Below, piece after piece: positions 1 to 11,899 of a stretch of DNA of 64,000 nt. The translations under genes and the position numbers were made by a program. Source of the stretch: Hippophae tibetana (lineage: Eukaryota > Streptophyta > Magnoliopsida > Rosales > Elaeagnaceae); assembly GCA_037013495.1 (NCBI GenBank), contig CM072811.1, positions 14,886,659-14,950,658 on the forward strand, given 5' to 3'. The first letter of the stretch is position 1. The number at the start of each line of letters is the position of its first letter. Under the pieces are notes generated by a model, which had not been told where the DNA came from, made no database searches, and saw only the letters and a list, made by a program, of their open reading frames with translations.

Positions 1-759
1 ATCAACTAGATGTAACTTCTACATTTCTCAAAGACTTCTTTGAATAAGAGATATATATGGGACAACCCCAAGGTTTGTGATGCAAGGACAAGAAAGCATT
101 ATATGGATTAAAGCAAGCTCTTGAAGCCTTGTATACCATAATTGATAACCATATTATACATCAAGGCTTCAGGAGGTGCAAAAGTGAATGAACATTATAC
201 ATCAAGAACCAAGGTACAAATACACTCCTTATTTATTTGTATGTAAATTATCTTATCTACATAGGTAATAATGAAAAAATGATCAAAGAGTTCAAGGAAG
301 AAATGATGAAGACATTCGAGATGACTGATTTGGGTTTGATGCACTACTTCTTTAGAATTGAAATTTGATAAAATGATGATGGGAATTTCATCTTACTTAC
401 AAAATATACAAAGATTCTCATCAAGAAGTTTAAAATGAATGGATCCAATACTATTGCAACTTCGATTGATAATAGAAAAGCCTAAAGAATAAAAGATGGC
501 TTACCAAAAGCTTATATCCCTTAATTTCGATGACTAATAGGAAGTCTTCTATATCTGACAGTAACAAGGGAGACATAATGTATGCCACATGCCTCATATC
601 ATATTCATGCAATGTCCTACATGAATTCACTATGAAGCAACAAGGTGGATACTCAGGTATCTACAAGGAAGATAGAACTATGGAATATAGTACAAGCCAT
701 TACCAAGTTCATAGCTATTTGGATACACTTATGGTGATTGTGTAGAAATTTTTGATGAC
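1..759 (+). pseudogene. Ty1/copia element C1, RT and start of RNase H (5' part, broken)
   Basis: A degraded copia pol segment enters from the left edge of the window. Translated pieces in shifting frames match copia reverse transcriptase: a DVTSTFL...EIYMGQPQG stretch near 5-75 and an EMTDLGLMHYFFRIE stretch near 315-368. Several stops and frameshifts make it non-functional. The reading continues into RNase H (GYTYGDCVEIFDD, about 718-759). It is then cut by the Athila element and resumes at 14,672 in the same frame once one copy of the ATGAC target duplication is removed. Gag, protease and integrase lie outside the window, if they exist. Confidence 0.8.
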
Positions 760-2174
760 TGATGGGCGAAAACCGGCATCGCCGATTCTTGCCAATACTT
801 TGGTTTTAATATTTATAAAACTCTCGCAAGTGCACGAATCATTTCGAAGAAAATGATAAGTATACTCCCAAGGTCGATCTAAGGAAGGAATGTATGTGGT
901 TTTTAATTTATTATTCAAACTTTTAAAAACGAAATTAAATCCTAAACATCCTGTCACGATAGTTTGGTTTTTGTGTTCCTAATCTAATAAAATAAACATA
1001 TATATAGATTAATTAAATATAATCTAATAACATAAAAATAAACATAGATACAAATTCAATAAATAATTATCTAAAAATAAACATATATACAGATTCAATA
1101 AATATTCATGCAAATTTTTATCATTTATATTAGCGGAGTATTTATGGATGTAATAACTAAATTAATTATGCTTGCTCATATTAACTAGGTTATTAAAGAT
1201 ATAAATTGATATTTTATTGATTCTCTCTTTTTTATATAAATACCACCTTTGGTGGGGTTAGATATTCTTTGTTAACTAAACAAATCAATTAACACCTATG
1301 GGTGGGGTTGATAACTAATATGCTTAATTAAATTAATTCCTTTTCTAAGAGATTGAAAATGAACCATTTAAATGCCACCTTTGGTGGGGTTAGACAATTT
1401 AAACATTATTCAAGGTGTCCAAATTAAACATAAGAATTTAATTATCCGAGTACTAACTTTCAAGTTTTAAAACCACTATTGAAAACATGTTGTAAATACA
1501 TTTTCACATAATAATTCTTATACAAACTTTTGAAATAGAGTTTCACTCTAACTACCGGGCGATTGTACCAACAAATAAAAGAGCACTACTCTAAATTAGA
1601 CCGGATAACTAAACCTTAAAATCTAATTTTCAGGTTTAAGTTTGTAATGAAAAATAATATATTTCTCTCTAACATTCTTAATATAAAATCTTGAATAAAA
1701 ACAAAATCAATTCATTTTAGAGATTTTTACCTATTTAATATTTCGCAAGCATAACAACATCATTATTACATCATATTTACTAAACAGCCAGCATATTTAA
1801 ATTTAACCACAGACAAATTAAATATAACATGTAAGAATAAAGCATAAAAATAACTGTAAAGAAAATAAAATCCTTACAGAACTTCGACGCTATTCCCGTA
1901 GCTGGAAAACCTCCGAGCAGAATTTGCACTTCCATATATTGAATCAAAAATCTAAATTATTACAAAAACATTACAAGTTCCTCTCAAAAAGAGAAGAACT
2001 CTAAACCTAAGAGAATTGAACTAAAAACTAAGAGAATTGAACTAAAACTAAGAGAAAAACTAAGAAAAGCTTAGAAACTACGAAAGAAACTAAGAAAACT
2101 CAAAAACTAAGAAATGAGAGAAAGAAAGAAGAGAGAAGTGAGTTTTGAAGGTGTGTTTTGAAGTGAAGGGAAGA

Positions 2175-2190
2175 GGGGTATTTATAGGTG
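2175..2190 (-). promoter_or_regulatory. LTR TATA box (3' LTR copy)
   Basis: On the minus strand the sequence reads CACCTATAAATACCCC, a strong plant TATA context, followed by a pyrimidine-rich stretch suited to a transcription start. Being in the 3' LTR, it would fire outward towards position 1 into the C1 remnant. Confidence 0.6.
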
Positions 2191-2253
2191 AGGATGGAGA
2201 GAAAAAGTAGAGAAAAAAATGTTAAAAAAATATAAAAACGCAGATTAGTGATT

Positions 2254-2278
2254 GCTGACGTCATTTGATGACGTCAGC
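2254..2278. promoter_or_regulatory. Palindrome with two TGACGTCA sites (3' LTR copy)
   Basis: Two 11-bp arms, GCTGACGTCAT and ATGACGTCAGC, are separated by three bases. Each arm contains the palindromic octamer TGACGTCA, the core bound by plant bZIP factors of the TGA/C-box type. It lies about 70-100 bp upstream of the minus-strand TATA box. The same block is conserved in the other LTR. Confidence 0.6.
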
Positions 2279-2279
2279 A

Positions 2280-2460
2280 TGACGGGGGGCGGCTGCACAG
2301 TACCGGGTATGAACAGTACCGCGGCTGCACAGTATCGGGGATGAACAGTGCCGAGGCTGCACAGTACCGCTGATGAACAGTGCGCGCGGATGAACAGTTC
2401 CGCGCGCAGCTTGGGGCGGAGCTGGGCGGTGGGGCGGGGCGGACGGGCGACGCGGCGGCG
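2280..2460. repeat. GC-rich short tandem repeats in Athila U3 (3' LTR copy)
   Basis: The block is strikingly GC-rich for this window. It is built of about 16-bp units of the type GATGAACAGTGCCGCG and CTGCACAGTACCGGG. The overlapping short ORFs are repeat artefacts. Unit order differs from the other LTR, so the block has changed since insertion. Confidence 0.7.
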
Positions 2461-4331
2461 CGATTTTCTCCTTTCTGACATTTTTGTTCTTTTTGACCCA
2501 TTTTGTCCAATGTTTCCATATTTGTTGACCTTTCCCCATTTATTTATTAATATATTTGTGATGTATTGCTTCCAGTATTCCTATTTGAGTTTTTAAGTTG
2601 CGTTTTTAAGCCAAAATACCTGAAAAATAATAAAAATACCCGTGATTCCGAAAAAGACAAATTTATATAAATATATGATAAAACATATAAATATATATAT
2701 TTTTAATCAATTAATGTGCATAAAATCATGGTTATTTTAGTGTTTTTTGAGCACTCATCACAACCCCCAACCAGCTTCTTGCTAGTCCCTTAGCAAGAGA
2801 AGCGATAAAAACTAAAAATTAAACTATCCTAAATCACTTTCGTGGATTGAAACGGTTGCATTTAGCCTATGCAACAAGCCGTTAAACCCCTAGGTTGCCC
2901 TAGTGGACGAGTTTGAGTCTTGTGAGGATTTTCAGTAATGATACCCACAAACATTGAACTAACTGTAAAAATCAAAAGAAACTATAAAAACAATCAAATC
3001 AAAAACTACAATTACAACACAATTAATTTAAGAATAAAAGAAAACAACATATCACAAAAATATCTCATACTTTTTAATCTCTTTTAAGATCATAATTAAA
3101 ATCTCAAACATAAGTTATTTTAATCTCTTTAAACAATCATGATTTTATTATAATAATTAGTCGAAAATCATTTTCATATTTCATTTCAAAAATGTATCAA
3201 TTTAATTTTACCCAATTTCAGTGTCATGAATCAGAATTCGCTTCGACTCTATTCCTCACAAGTCAATACTCTCAAAGCACTGAATCCTATGGGTTCAAAC
3301 ACTCATACTAATTTATATGCGAAAGAGTTGATGTATAGAAATGAACTAATAGGTTCGCATATGTATAAAGAATAAAGGCTCAAAGTGTTATTTTAACATT
3401 GATCTCATGAAAGGAATCGAATGTATAAATTATAAAGATATCATATATAAAAATTATTTTTATGCATAAATCAAACTCATTAAGAAAGAATTTCAAGATA
3501 TATGCTTTTTACAAATGAAGAAATTGCAATGACTTTTTAGGGAATTACTTCCTATATATTTCTTTTGTAATTAGCCTTTACTCACAACTTTGTAGGCAAT
3601 GTGGGTCATAGTATGTAGATGATACTATAATTTTTTTTATCTCTCTATATATATTTTTTTTTTCTGAAGATATTTTTTTTTTCAATATATGTATTTTTTT
3701 TAGAGAGTCAACCCATGTACAGATTGTACATTTTTTTGGATTTTGGTGAGTGGTTAATTTTGTGGCTTTTCTGTTTGATCTTGGTTTAGGTAACCCCAGA
3801 TATGTCTTTTTGTTTTTGTAGCAGTCATGCATAAATGAGATATAAGCATATACTATCAATTTCTACTCAAATCATTTAATCTAAACAAAAATAATAAAAA
3901 AAATATGATACTCTATTAAGATGAGAAAAAATTCATACATTCAATGCATTAACCTATAGAGATCATCTAAACTTTTTGAATAAATAAGAAATGTGTTTGG
4001 AGTAGAAAAAATATATATTTCACTCTGAATAAAAGAAATTAGGCTCAAATTATATCTCACAAGGGTAGTCTCCACTAAAAAAAATTCATAAACACCGATT
4101 TTGGGTTTAATATAATTTCCACATTTTATCAAGAAATAATAGTTATGACAAAAACTAACTAATTATCAAAAATAATTACACAATATTTCATGATATGTTT
4201 TCAAAAATTAATCTAACAGTACCAAAGACTTAACTATTTACTTAAATTTGATTTAAAGAAATGATAAATTTTTGTGAGAATTTTTTATTTTATTTTTTTA
4301 TTTTTGTTGTTTTATTAAGCATGGTAACTTT

Positions 4332-4371
4332 TCACCACCCCCAACCTAGAACTTACATTGTCCTCAATGTA
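4332..4371 (-). other. Internal purine-rich motif after pol
   Basis: On the minus strand this reads a small inverted repeat (TACATTGAGGACAATGTA) followed by GTTCTAGGTTGGGGGTGG. From memory, Athila/Tat-type elements often carry a similar GAGGACAATGT plus G-rich block here, possibly a second polypurine tract. The function is inferred. Confidence 0.5.
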
Positions 4372-4630
4372 ACAACTGCAAATTAAAGATAAAGAGAAAA
4401 GAGGAGAAAAATTACCTATTTCTTGAGAATGTGTAAGTAGTAACGAAGAAATGCAGGTGCATCCATCATATTCATCATTAAAGTGTGTACAAACAGATCG
4501 CTGTGAACTTCTAACATCTCAACAAATATTTTTAGTTTTAACAATTTTAAAAATTATTCACATATAAGTAAACTAAAATAAACAATAATATTAAGTAAAT
4601 AAAACAAATAACAAAAAAATTTACCTAAAA

Positions 4631-4690
4631 TGATGGGTTGCCTCCCATCCAGCGCTTAGTTTAACGTCTTAGCAAGACGTATCTTTTTGG
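4631..4690 (-). other. Conserved post-pol motif, copy 1
   Basis: Directly after the gag-pol stop, the minus strand carries ACGTCTTGCTAAGACGTTAA, which has hairpin potential, followed by AGCGCTGGATGGGAGGCAAC. The AGCGCT...GGGAGGCAACCC block recalls a sequence common after pol in plant Athila-like elements. A diverged copy sits after the second gag at 10,103-10,160. Confidence 0.55.
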
Positions 4691-4692
4691 TG

Positions 4693-7600
4693 CTAAGGGT
4701 TACTCAGCCAAATGCAATCCATTTCAGCAATGTTGTTTGGTTCTTCTAAATAAGGCTTGACACGATGGCCATTAACTTTGAACGTTTTTTGTGTCTTGGA
4801 GTCCAATAGTTCTACCACTCCATGTTCAGATACCTGAACTATTTTGAATGGTCCATCCCATCTTGATCTCAGCTTTCCTGGAAACAATCTCAAACGAGAG
4901 TTAAATAAAAGAACTTTCATTCCAGGGTGAAAAGTTTTAGGAACTAGCCTCTTGTCATGATAGCGCTTAGTACGCTCTTTGTATAACTTGGCATTCTCAT
5001 AAGCTTCATTCCTAATTTCTTCCAACTCATGAAGCTGGAGTAATCGTTTTTCACCTGCTTTATCTAAATCCATGTTTAGTTCTTTAATTGCCCAATAAGC
5101 CTTGTGTTCAAGTTCAACTGGAAGGTGGCATGCTTTCCCAAAGATTAACCGGTAAGGGCTCATCCCAATAGGTGTTTTGTAAGCGGTGCGGTATGCCCAT
5201 AAGGCATCATTTAACTTAAATGCCCAATCCTTCCTTGAGGGACGCACAGTGCGTTCCAATATTCCCTTAATTTGCCTATTACTTACTTCCACTAAACCGG
5301 AAGTTTGAGGATGATATGGAGTAGCTACCTTATGTGTGATGTTGTACTTGTTTAGTACTCCATCAAAGAGTTTGTTACAAAAATGGCTACCTCCATCACT
5401 TATTATAGCTCTAGGCGTTCCGAACCTACTGAATATGAAATCTTTCAAGAATTTCACAACAACATTAGCATCATTGGTTTTGGTGGGGATAGCTTCTACC
5501 CACTTGGACACATAATCCACAGCAACCAAAATGTATTGAAAACCATTAGATGGGGGAAAAGGACCCATAAAGTCAATCCCCCATACATCAAAGAGTTCAA
5601 CAACTAAATTAGATGTCAAAGGCATTTCATCTCTTTTGCTTATGTTTCCTGTTCTTTGACATCTATCACATTGTGCACAAAACATATGAGCATCTTTAAA
5701 AAGAGTGGGCCAAAAGAATCCAGACTGTAATATCTTACGGGCTGTCTTTTCACCTCCAAAATGACCCCCACAATGAAGTTCATGACAAAAAGTCAGAATG
5801 CTCTTATGTTCTTCTTCAGGTACACATCTTCGGATGACTTGATCTTGACCAATCTTGTATAAATAAGGGTCATCCCAGAAATAGTCCTTAATAGTTTTAA
5901 AAAACCTTTTCTTGTCCTGATATGAAGTGTTAGGTCGCAAAACACCAGTGGCAAGATAGTTTACAATATCAGCATACCATGGGTTCGGACCTATGAAAAA
6001 TAACTGTTCATCAGGAAAGGTTTCAACTATATCGTCATTACTCTCATCTTTAAGAGAATTGAAGTCAGAAATCAACCTAGACAAATGGTCAGCTACTAAG
6101 TTTTCACTGCCTTTCTTATCCTTGATTTCTAGGTCAAATTCTTGTAAGAGTAAGACCCACCTGATTAATCTTGGCTTGGCATTTGGTTTACTTAATAGGT
6201 ATCTTAAAGCATCATGATCAGAATGCACAATCACTTTAGATCCTACTAAATAAGACCGAAATTTGTCTAAAGAGAATACTATAGCCAAGAATTCCTTTTC
6301 AGTGGTGGTGTAATTCATCTGGGCATCATTGAGTGTTTTGCTAGCATAATAGATGACATGTAAACGCTTATCCACTCTTTGTCCCAGGACTGCTCCTATT
6401 GCATAATCAGAAGCGTCACACATTATTTCAAAGGGTAAAGACCAGTTTGGTGCCATTATAACAGGGGTAGATGTTAGTTTATCTTTCAAGGTATTAAAGG
6501 AAATAAGGCAGTCATTGTTGAAGTCAAAATCAGCATCTTTGGATAGCAAGTCACATAAGGGACGACTTATTTTAGAGAAATCTTTAATAAATCGTCTGTA
6601 AAATCCTACATGTCCCAAGAAGCTTCTTATCCCCTTCACAGATGTAGGGGGAGGTAGTTTGGATATCAATTCAACTTTTGCCTTATCAACTTCAATACCC
6701 TTGTTTGAAATTATATGTCCTAAAACTATCCCTTGTTGAACCATAAAATGACTTTTCTCCCAACTAAGGGTTAGATTGCACTCAATGCATCTCTCTAAAA
6801 CCAAAGTCAATTTATGTAAGCAATCATCAAATGAGTTCCCAAAGACAGAGAAATCGTCCATGAAAATCTCAATGAATTTCTCCACCATGTCCGAGAAAAT
6901 AGATATCATGCATCTCTGGAAAGTGGCAGGGGCATTGCATAACCCAAATGGCATTCTGCGAAAAGCAAATGTCCCAAAAGGACATGTAAATGTGGTCTTT
7001 TCCTGATCTTCTGGTGCTATGGGTACTTGATAATATCCAGACAGTCCATCCAAAAAACAGTAAAATTCGTGCCCAGCTAATCTTTCCAACATTTGATCAA
7101 TGAATGGAAGAGGAAAGTGATCCTTTTTCGTATATAAATTTAGTTTCCTAAAATCTATACACATTCTCCATCCAGTGATTATTCTAGTGGGCACTAATTC
7201 ACTTTTGTCATTTTTAACAACTGTTATCCCAGATTTCTTTGGTACCACATGCACTGGACTAACCCACTTACTATATGCAATAGGATAGATAATCCCTTCT
7301 TCTAATAATTTAAGAATTTCCTTTTTAACTACCTCTTGCATGTTTGGGTTTAGTCTTCTTTGGGCCTCTCGTACAGGTTTAGCACCATCCTCCAAGTTGA
7401 TCTTGTGCATACACATTGTTGGACTAATGCCTCTTATATCCCCTATACTCCAACCTATAGATTTCTTAAACTGTTTAAGCACTTTGACGAGTTCCTTTTC
7501 TTGTGGTTTGGTCAAGGTTGAAGAAATTATCACTGGATAAGTTTCTCCCTCTCCCAAAAACACATATTTTAAGTGCTCAGGTAAGACTTTGAGTTCAAGT

Positions 7601-9864
7601 TCAGGTGGATTGGCCTCTTTAATAGATGAAGAACTGGGTAGATTTAAAAGTATACTAGATTTTGTCGTCACTTCATTATTGTCTAGTTGTTCAAGGTACC
7701 CCTTAATTTCTTCATCTAAATCTTCTTCAACCTTTTCAAGTGTAAGAACGGTTTCAAGCTTGTCTTCTATTTTGGTTTGGAAAAAGGTGTTTTGGACAAG
7801 ATTATCCAAAGGATCAACATCGAATATTTCATCGATGGTAGAAATAGAAGGGAAAGGTGAAGAATCAAAAACTTTAAAATGAACAGTCTCTCCTAAGACT
7901 GTCATTGTCAAATTTCCATCTTGGACATCAATAATAGTTTTAGTAGTTGCCATAAATGGCCTACCAAGCAATATTGTGTGCTCTCTGTCCAATGCTGGAT
8001 TTTCTTGCATATCCAGAACCACAAAGTCAACAGGTATTATCAGTTTGTCTACCTGTACCAAAACATCCTCAACTATTCCCTCTGGATATTTAAGAGATCT
8101 ATCTGCAAGTTGAAGGGACATAGTTATGGGTTTTAAATCCCCTAGATTGAGTTGTACGAATATAGAGTAGGGCATCAAATTTATACTAGCACCTAAATCA
8201 AGCATTGCTTTAGCAACCTTCCTATCCCCCATAGTTATGTTTATAATAAAACTTCCAGGGTCTTTCAACTTAGGGGGTAGTTTGTGCTGAAGTACAGCGC
8301 TAGAAATTTCTGATACTACTACTCGTTCATTCAGTTCATACCTCCTTTTCTTAGTGTTCAACTCTTTGAAAAACTTGGCATATGAGGGCACATTCATGAT
8401 CACTTCTAATAATGGTAAATTGATATTTACTTTAGAGAGCATATTAAAAAGATCATTGAATTGCTTATCTTGTTTGGATTCTTTTAACCGGTGGGGAAAA
8501 GGTACTTGCATCTGGTGTGGTTCTATTGTCTTTTGAATTTTGGGGGTGTCAGATGACCCCCCAATGAGTTTTTCAGAAGGCTTGTTAAGTTTAACACTTA
8601 TTTCTCCTTTTTGCGAGATTATAATATCGCCTTCTTTGTTACCTGAACTACAAGGTAGATTGTTAGAGATTTCAGGTAAACTGGTATTGACTACCTTACC
8701 ACTTCGAAGGGTTCTTACATCCTTTGCTTGTTCTGGTTGACTGGGCAACTTTCCTGGTTCTTTCTTTTGCATTTGTTCAGCCAGTTGCCCAACTTTAGAT
8801 TCAATCCTTTTAACCGAAGCCTCCATGGTGTTCAACCTTTGATTAGTCATCAATTGGTTGTCACGACTAACTTGAATAAAAGCATTCAAGCTATCTTCTA
8901 AGGTTGGCTTAAAAGATTGGCTTAGTGGGTAAGGGTGGTTGTTATCCGACCTTAGTGTTGGATATTGGGCGTAGGCTGGGTGATTATACGTGTTTGGATG
9001 ATACCTTTGAAAAGATTGGACTTCCTCTATGGCATCGACACTAGAATCACAAGTATTTGAACAATTATGAGTACCATGCCCAATTGAACAACACACTTCA
9101 CATACCTCTTGATTTGACATTTGGTGGGTAGTGAGGAATTGCACTTGTTTAGTCAATTCCGCAAGTTGCAAGGTTATCTCATTATCAGTGCCAACTTCAT
9201 TGACCTTTGCTTTCCTTCTACCACCTCTTTGTTGGGAATTAGAACCCAATAGCTCATAGAGATTATAGGTTTCCTCTGCGGTCTTTTCTCCTACAGCACC
9301 TCCAGCAGCATTATCAACCATGTATTGACTCTGTAGTGTCAATCCATCATAAAAGAATTGGTTTTGTAGCTGTAATGGAAAGCTATGATTTTGACATTGA
9401 ATGAAAAGGAGTTTGAATCGTTCCCAAGCTTCATGAAAGGGTTCTTCATACATTTGAGAAAATGTTGCTATCTTTGTTCTTAGATCAACAGTCTTTTGAT
9501 GGGAATAGAACCTACCCATAAAAATTTCATAGACTGCCTCCCAAGTTTTAAGAGAACCTGACTGTAGAGTAATGAACCATGACCAAGCTTTATCTTTGAG
9601 AGTGTAAGGAAAACACCTCATCCTAAGTTGATCTTCATTAATTGCATGTAGTGGAAAGGTTTGGACAATAGCATAGAATTCTCGAATGAAATGCAAAGGG
9701 TCTTCATTAGGGATACCGTAAAAGGAAGGCAACAAAGAATAATGAATCTTTTTCAATTCATAATTCCTTGCAGCCTCTTGTAATTGGATACCGGAAGTTA
9801 CATTGCCAATGATTGGCATTGTATATTCTTTCATCTTTTTCCGCCTATCTTCAGCATCTCCCAT
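4693..9864 (-). CDS. Athila gag-pol polyprotein (1,723 aa, intact)
   Basis: This encodes the structural and enzymatic proteins of the retrotransposon in one frame. Order: gag (about residues 1-200, with [15 protein letters not shown] and GEPFHEAW-type motifs), a zinc knuckle [14 protein letters not shown] (about 255-268), a linker with a predicted coiled coil, an aspartic protease with the DLGA form of the active site (about 555), reverse transcriptase (about 800-1050, FMDD near 1000), RNase H ([14 protein letters not shown] near 1150), the HHCC integrase finger (about 1345-1390), and the integrase core with D, D and E in DFMGPF, SDGGSHF and [10 protein letters not shown]. The C-terminus follows the usual integrase pattern ([14 protein letters not shown]). 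The ATG at 9864 has good context (ACCATGG). No internal stop is present. All catalytic residues I could check are in place. Confidence 0.95.
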   Translation of the reverse strand: MGDAEDRRKKMKEYTMPIIGNVTSGIQLQEAARNYELKKIHYSLLPSFYGIPNEDPLHFIREFYAIVQTFPLHAINEDQLRMRCFPYTLKDKAWSWFITLQSGSLKTWEAVYEIFMGRFYSHQKTVDLRTKIATFSQMYEEPFHEAWERFKLLFIQCQNHSFPLQLQNQFFYDGLTLQSQYMVDNAAGGAVGEKTAEETYNLYELLGSNSQQRGGRRKAKVNEVGTDNEITLQLAELTKQVQFLTTHQMSNQEVCEVCCSIGHGTHNCSNTCDSSVDAIEEVQSFQRYHPNTYNHPAYAQYPTLRSDNNHPYPLSQSFKPTLEDSLNAFIQVSRDNQLMTNQRLNTMEASVKRIESKVGQLAEQMQKKEPGKLPSQPEQAKDVRTLRSGKVVNTSLPEISNNLPCSSGNKEGDIIISQKGEISVKLNKPSEKLIGGSSDTPKIQKTIEPHQMQVPFPHRLKESKQDKQFNDLFNMLSKVNINLPLLEVIMNVPSYAKFFKELNTKKRRYELNERVVVSEISSAVLQHKLPPKLKDPGSFIINITMGDRKVAKAMLDLGASINLMPYSIFVQLNLGDLKPITMSLQLADRSLKYPEGIVEDVLVQVDKLIIPVDFVVLDMQENPALDREHTILLGRPFMATTKTIIDVQDGNLTMTVLGETVHFKVFDSSPFPSISTIDEIFDVDPLDNLVQNTFFQTKIEDKLETVLTLEKVEEDLDEEIKGYLEQLDNNEVTTKSSILLNLPSSSSIKEANPPELELKVLPEHLKYVFLGEGETYPVIISSTLTKPQEKELVKVLKQFKKSIGWSIGDIRGISPTMCMHKINLEDGAKPVREAQRRLNPNMQEVVKKEILKLLEEGIIYPIAYSKWVSPVHVVPKKSGITVVKNDKSELVPTRIITGWRMCIDFRKLNLYTKKDHFPLPFIDQMLERLAGHEFYCFLDGLSGYYQVPIAPEDQEKTTFTCPFGTFAFRRMPFGLCNAPATFQRCMISIFSDMVEKFIEIFMDDFSVFGNSFDDCLHKLTLVLERCIECNLTLSWEKSHFMVQQGIVLGHIISNKGIEVDKAKVELISKLPPPTSVKGIRSFLGHVGFYRRFIKDFSKISRPLCDLLSKDADFDFNNDCLISFNTLKDKLTSTPVIMAPNWSLPFEIMCDASDYAIGAVLGQRVDKRLHVIYYASKTLNDAQMNYTTTEKEFLAIVFSLDKFRSYLVGSKVIVHSDHDALRYLLSKPNAKPRLIRWVLLLQEFDLEIKDKKGSENLVADHLSRLISDFNSLKDESNDDIVETFPDEQLFFIGPNPWYADIVNYLATGVLRPNTSYQDKKRFFKTIKDYFWDDPYLYKIGQDQVIRRCVPEEEHKSILTFCHELHCGGHFGGEKTARKILQSGFFWPTLFKDAHMFCAQCDRCQRTGNISKRDEMPLTSNLVVELFDVWGIDFMGPFPPSNGFQYILVAVDYVSKWVEAIPTKTNDANVVVKFLKDFIFSRFGTPRAIISDGGSHFCNKLFDGVLNKYNITHKVATPYHPQTSGLVEVSNRQIKGILERTVRPSRKDWAFKLNDALWAYRTAYKTPIGMSPYRLIFGKACHLPVELEHKAYWAIKELNMDLDKAGEKRLLQLHELEEIRNEAYENAKLYKERTKRYHDKRLVPKTFHPGMKVLLFNSRLRLFPGKLRSRWDGPFKIVQVSEHGVVELLDSKTQKTFKVNGHRVKPYLEEPNNIAEMDCIWLSNP

Positions 9865-10102
9865 GGTTGTTTGTAGTTGACAATGATCCTCCTCCTATTG
9901 TGTATCAACATTTTGCTTTTAAAAACAATAGTAGATATCTCTAAGAAATATTTATAACTTGATAAAACGTAAAAGCAAAAAGTGCAAGGAACCTAGTTTT
10001 TTTTTTTAAATTTAAACGAATGGACAGAATGTTTGAAACAAACGAATTTTATTTCATCTGAATTTTTATTACACGCAAACTAAAACAAAGGAAAATACAA
10101 TA

Positions 10103-10160
10103 ATGGGTGACCTCCCATACAGGACTAAAATTTATCGTCTTCTAGTAAGACGTTGCTTGG
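10103..10160 (-). other. Conserved post-pol motif, copy 2 (after the extra gag)
   Basis: The minus strand reads AACGTCTTACTAGAAGACGA... and ...TGGGAGGTCACCCATT, colinear with the motif that follows gag-pol at 4,631-4,690. Its presence between the two gag units suggests that the upstream gag was once followed directly by element 3' sequence, as in a pol-deleted derivative. Confidence 0.55.
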
Positions 10161-10375
10161 AGATTGTAGAATGAAAAACTCAATGTCTCTTCTTCATTGA
10201 ATTCATTTAAGTTTCAAATTAGTCTTTGCCTTTTTGCAAATGTTCAACTAACTGTTCAACTTGAACTTCCACCTTTTTGATAGAAGCTTCCACAGAGTCC
10301 AACCGTTGATTGGTTTTAGATTGGTTATCCCTACAAACTTGAATAAAAGAATTCAAGTTGTCCTCCAGGGTTGGT

Positions 10376-11557
10376 TTATTGGGAATGCTTCTTGGAATAG
10401 GTGGGTGGAATTGCTAGCCTGCCTGGTTTGAGCTTTTGAGTGAAAGGAGGGTTGTTTTGCCTCCAAGAGAAATTTGGATGACTTCTCCACCCAGGATTAT
10501 AGGTATTTGAATTGGGATCAAACCTTGGTCTCTGTTGATATGCTCCCAACACATTGACCTGTTCAGGTCCAGTTGTTTCTCCTTGATATGGACAGGCTTC
10601 AGTACCATGTCCCATGTTGCTATACAAACCATATTGTTCATTATTTGTGTTGGTTTGTGTAGCGAGAAGGGCAACTTGCTTAGTCAGTTGAACAAGTTGT
10701 TGTTGAACTTCATTACTGGAGTCGATTTCATGAACTCCAGCTTTTCTCACTCGGGAGCTTTTCTGTTGGGAATTAGCACCCAACATCTCAAAGAGGTTAT
10801 ACGTCTCTGAGGCAGTCTTTTCTCCTATTGCTCCTCCTGCAGCGTTGTCGACAATGAACTGACATTGTTGTGTAAGTCCATCGTAAAAGAATTGGTTCTG
10901 CAACTGCAGGGGAAAGCTATGATGGGGACATTGAGTGAGAAACATTTTGAACCTATCCCAAGCTTTATGGAATGGTTCTCCATCCATCTGAGAGAAAGTA
11001 GCAATCTTTCCTCTCAACTCTGATGTTTTTTGGTGGGAATAGAATTTTCCCATGAATTTATTGTAAATATTACCCCATGTCATCAGAGAACCTCGGGGAA
11101 GTGACATCAACCAAGTTTTGGCCTTATCCTTTAATGTGTAGGGAAAACATCTCATCCTAAGTTGATCCTCGTTTAGAATACCGAGGGGGAATGTTTGGAC
11201 CGTAGCATAGAAATCTCTCATAAAGGAAAGAGAATCTTCATTAGGTAACCCATAAAAGGAAGGAAGCATAGAAAAATGAATATTTTTAAGGTCATAATTC
11301 CGAGCAGCCTCTCCCAACTGGATAGCGGCAGTTGCCGTGCCAATCACCGGTCTTGCAAACTCCTTCATCGTAGTTTCCCTAATATGTTGGTTTTCCTCCA
11401 TTTCTTTTGGTTCTAGCAAAGGATTAAGACTTGGTTCTATGTTTGGCTCAAAAACAGGTTGATGGGTAGAATCCAGTTTTGTTGACACTTGTTTAAATTT
11501 ATGAAAATTATTTACATATGGTGTAAGAGGGTTTCCTAAGGATCTCCTACCACGCAT
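10376..11557 (-). CDS. Second, stand-alone Athila gag (393 aa)
   Basis: This is a separate gag reading frame upstream of gag-pol, on the same strand. From about residue 65 it is colinear with the gag part of the 1,723-aa protein: [61 protein letters not shown]. It has its own N-terminal extension. The zinc knuckle is degenerate: the first two cysteines of the C-X2-C-X4-H-X4-C pattern are replaced in YGLYSNMGHGTEAC. The frame closes at 10,376, but homology to the gag linker continues in another frame to about 10,205, so the end is frameshifted. No protease or RT follows. The start is an ATG at 11,557. It may still make a capsid-like protein, or it may be a decaying duplicate. Confidence 0.85.
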   Translation of the reverse strand: MRGRRSLGNPLTPYVNNFHKFKQVSTKLDSTHQPVFEPNIEPSLNPLLEPKEMEENQHIRETTMKEFARPVIGTATAAIQLGEAARNYDLKNIHFSMLPSFYGLPNEDSLSFMRDFYATVQTFPLGILNEDQLRMRCFPYTLKDKAKTWLMSLPRGSLMTWGNIYNKFMGKFYSHQKTSELRGKIATFSQMDGEPFHKAWDRFKMFLTQCPHHSFPLQLQNQFFYDGLTQQCQFIVDNAAGGAIGEKTASETYNLFEMLGANSQQKSSRVRKAGVHEIDSSNEVQQQLVQLTKQVALLATQTNTNNEQYGLYSNMGHGTEACPYQGETTGPEQVNVLGAYQQRPRFDPNSNTYNPGWRSHPNFSWRQNNPPFTQKLKPGRLAIPPTYSKKHSQ

Positions 11558-11714
11558 AGACTATTGTAAACGTAAATTTAAAACTCCTGTCAACAAAATA
11601 AAAAAATTTAGAGAAAATTTACATGTTATTTAATACAAAGCACTAAACAAAACTAGTTAAACCCTAAAAAAAGATATTTTTTTTATTTTTTTTTTAATTT
11701 TGTAACATAATTAG

Positions 11715-11850
11715 TATTAATCAACAGTGCTCCCAGGAAAGAATGGTGGTGCAAACAGCTCCTTAAATACCATTCTCCTAGCCAGAGTAACGTTCCCAGG
11801 AAAGACTAGTGGCACAAAAACTTCCAAGAACTAGTCTCCTAGACAGAACT
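11715..11850 (-). repeat. Two about 63-bp direct repeats in the Athila leader
   Basis: Two adjacent imperfect copies share CCCAGGAAAGA and GTGG.GCA, with CTCCTAG...CAGA at their ends (about 11,728-11,790 and 11,791-11,853). They lie in the untranslated leader between PBS and gag. On the transcript strand each could form a short stem. The function is unknown. Confidence 0.5.
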
Positions 11851-11899
11851 CCCTTAGATTTTTACTTTTCATGTTATTTAGTTAATTAGGTATAAATTC

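Larger units (their letters stand above)
760..2760 (-). repeat. Athila 3' LTR
   Basis: This is the downstream LTR in element orientation, colinear with 12,674-14,671. The LTRs differ by scattered substitutions and by about 21 bp present only here near 2,620-2,640, flanked by the direct repeat AAAATACC. The GC-rich repeat block also differs in detail. The LTR holds a TATA box on the minus strand (CTATAAATACCCC, about 2,175-2,187) with the bZIP-type palindrome about 70 bp upstream of it. Short ORFs across it are incidental. Confidence 0.93.
2761..4692 (-). other. Athila 3' non-coding region with polypurine tract
   Basis: This 1.9-kb stretch lies between the gag-pol stop and the 3' LTR. No convincing ORF is present; small minus-strand frames (for example 3,578-3,859) have no recognisable env-like features. 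Immediately inside the LTR the minus strand reads GGTTGGGGGTTG, a good polypurine tract for plus-strand priming. The rest is AT-rich, with poly-T runs near 3,630-3,700. Confidence 0.75.

Noticed and set aside
2245-2596. Overlapping ORFs of 78-92 codons on both strands in the Athila LTR (and 14,160-14,527)
   Set aside because: They read through a GC-rich tandem repeat in several frames, with low-complexity protein and no homology; this is expected of repeat DNA with few stop codons.
3578-4132. Possible env-like gene downstream of Athila pol
   Set aside because: The frames are short and poly-lysine rich, with no signal peptide, membrane anchor or supporting context.
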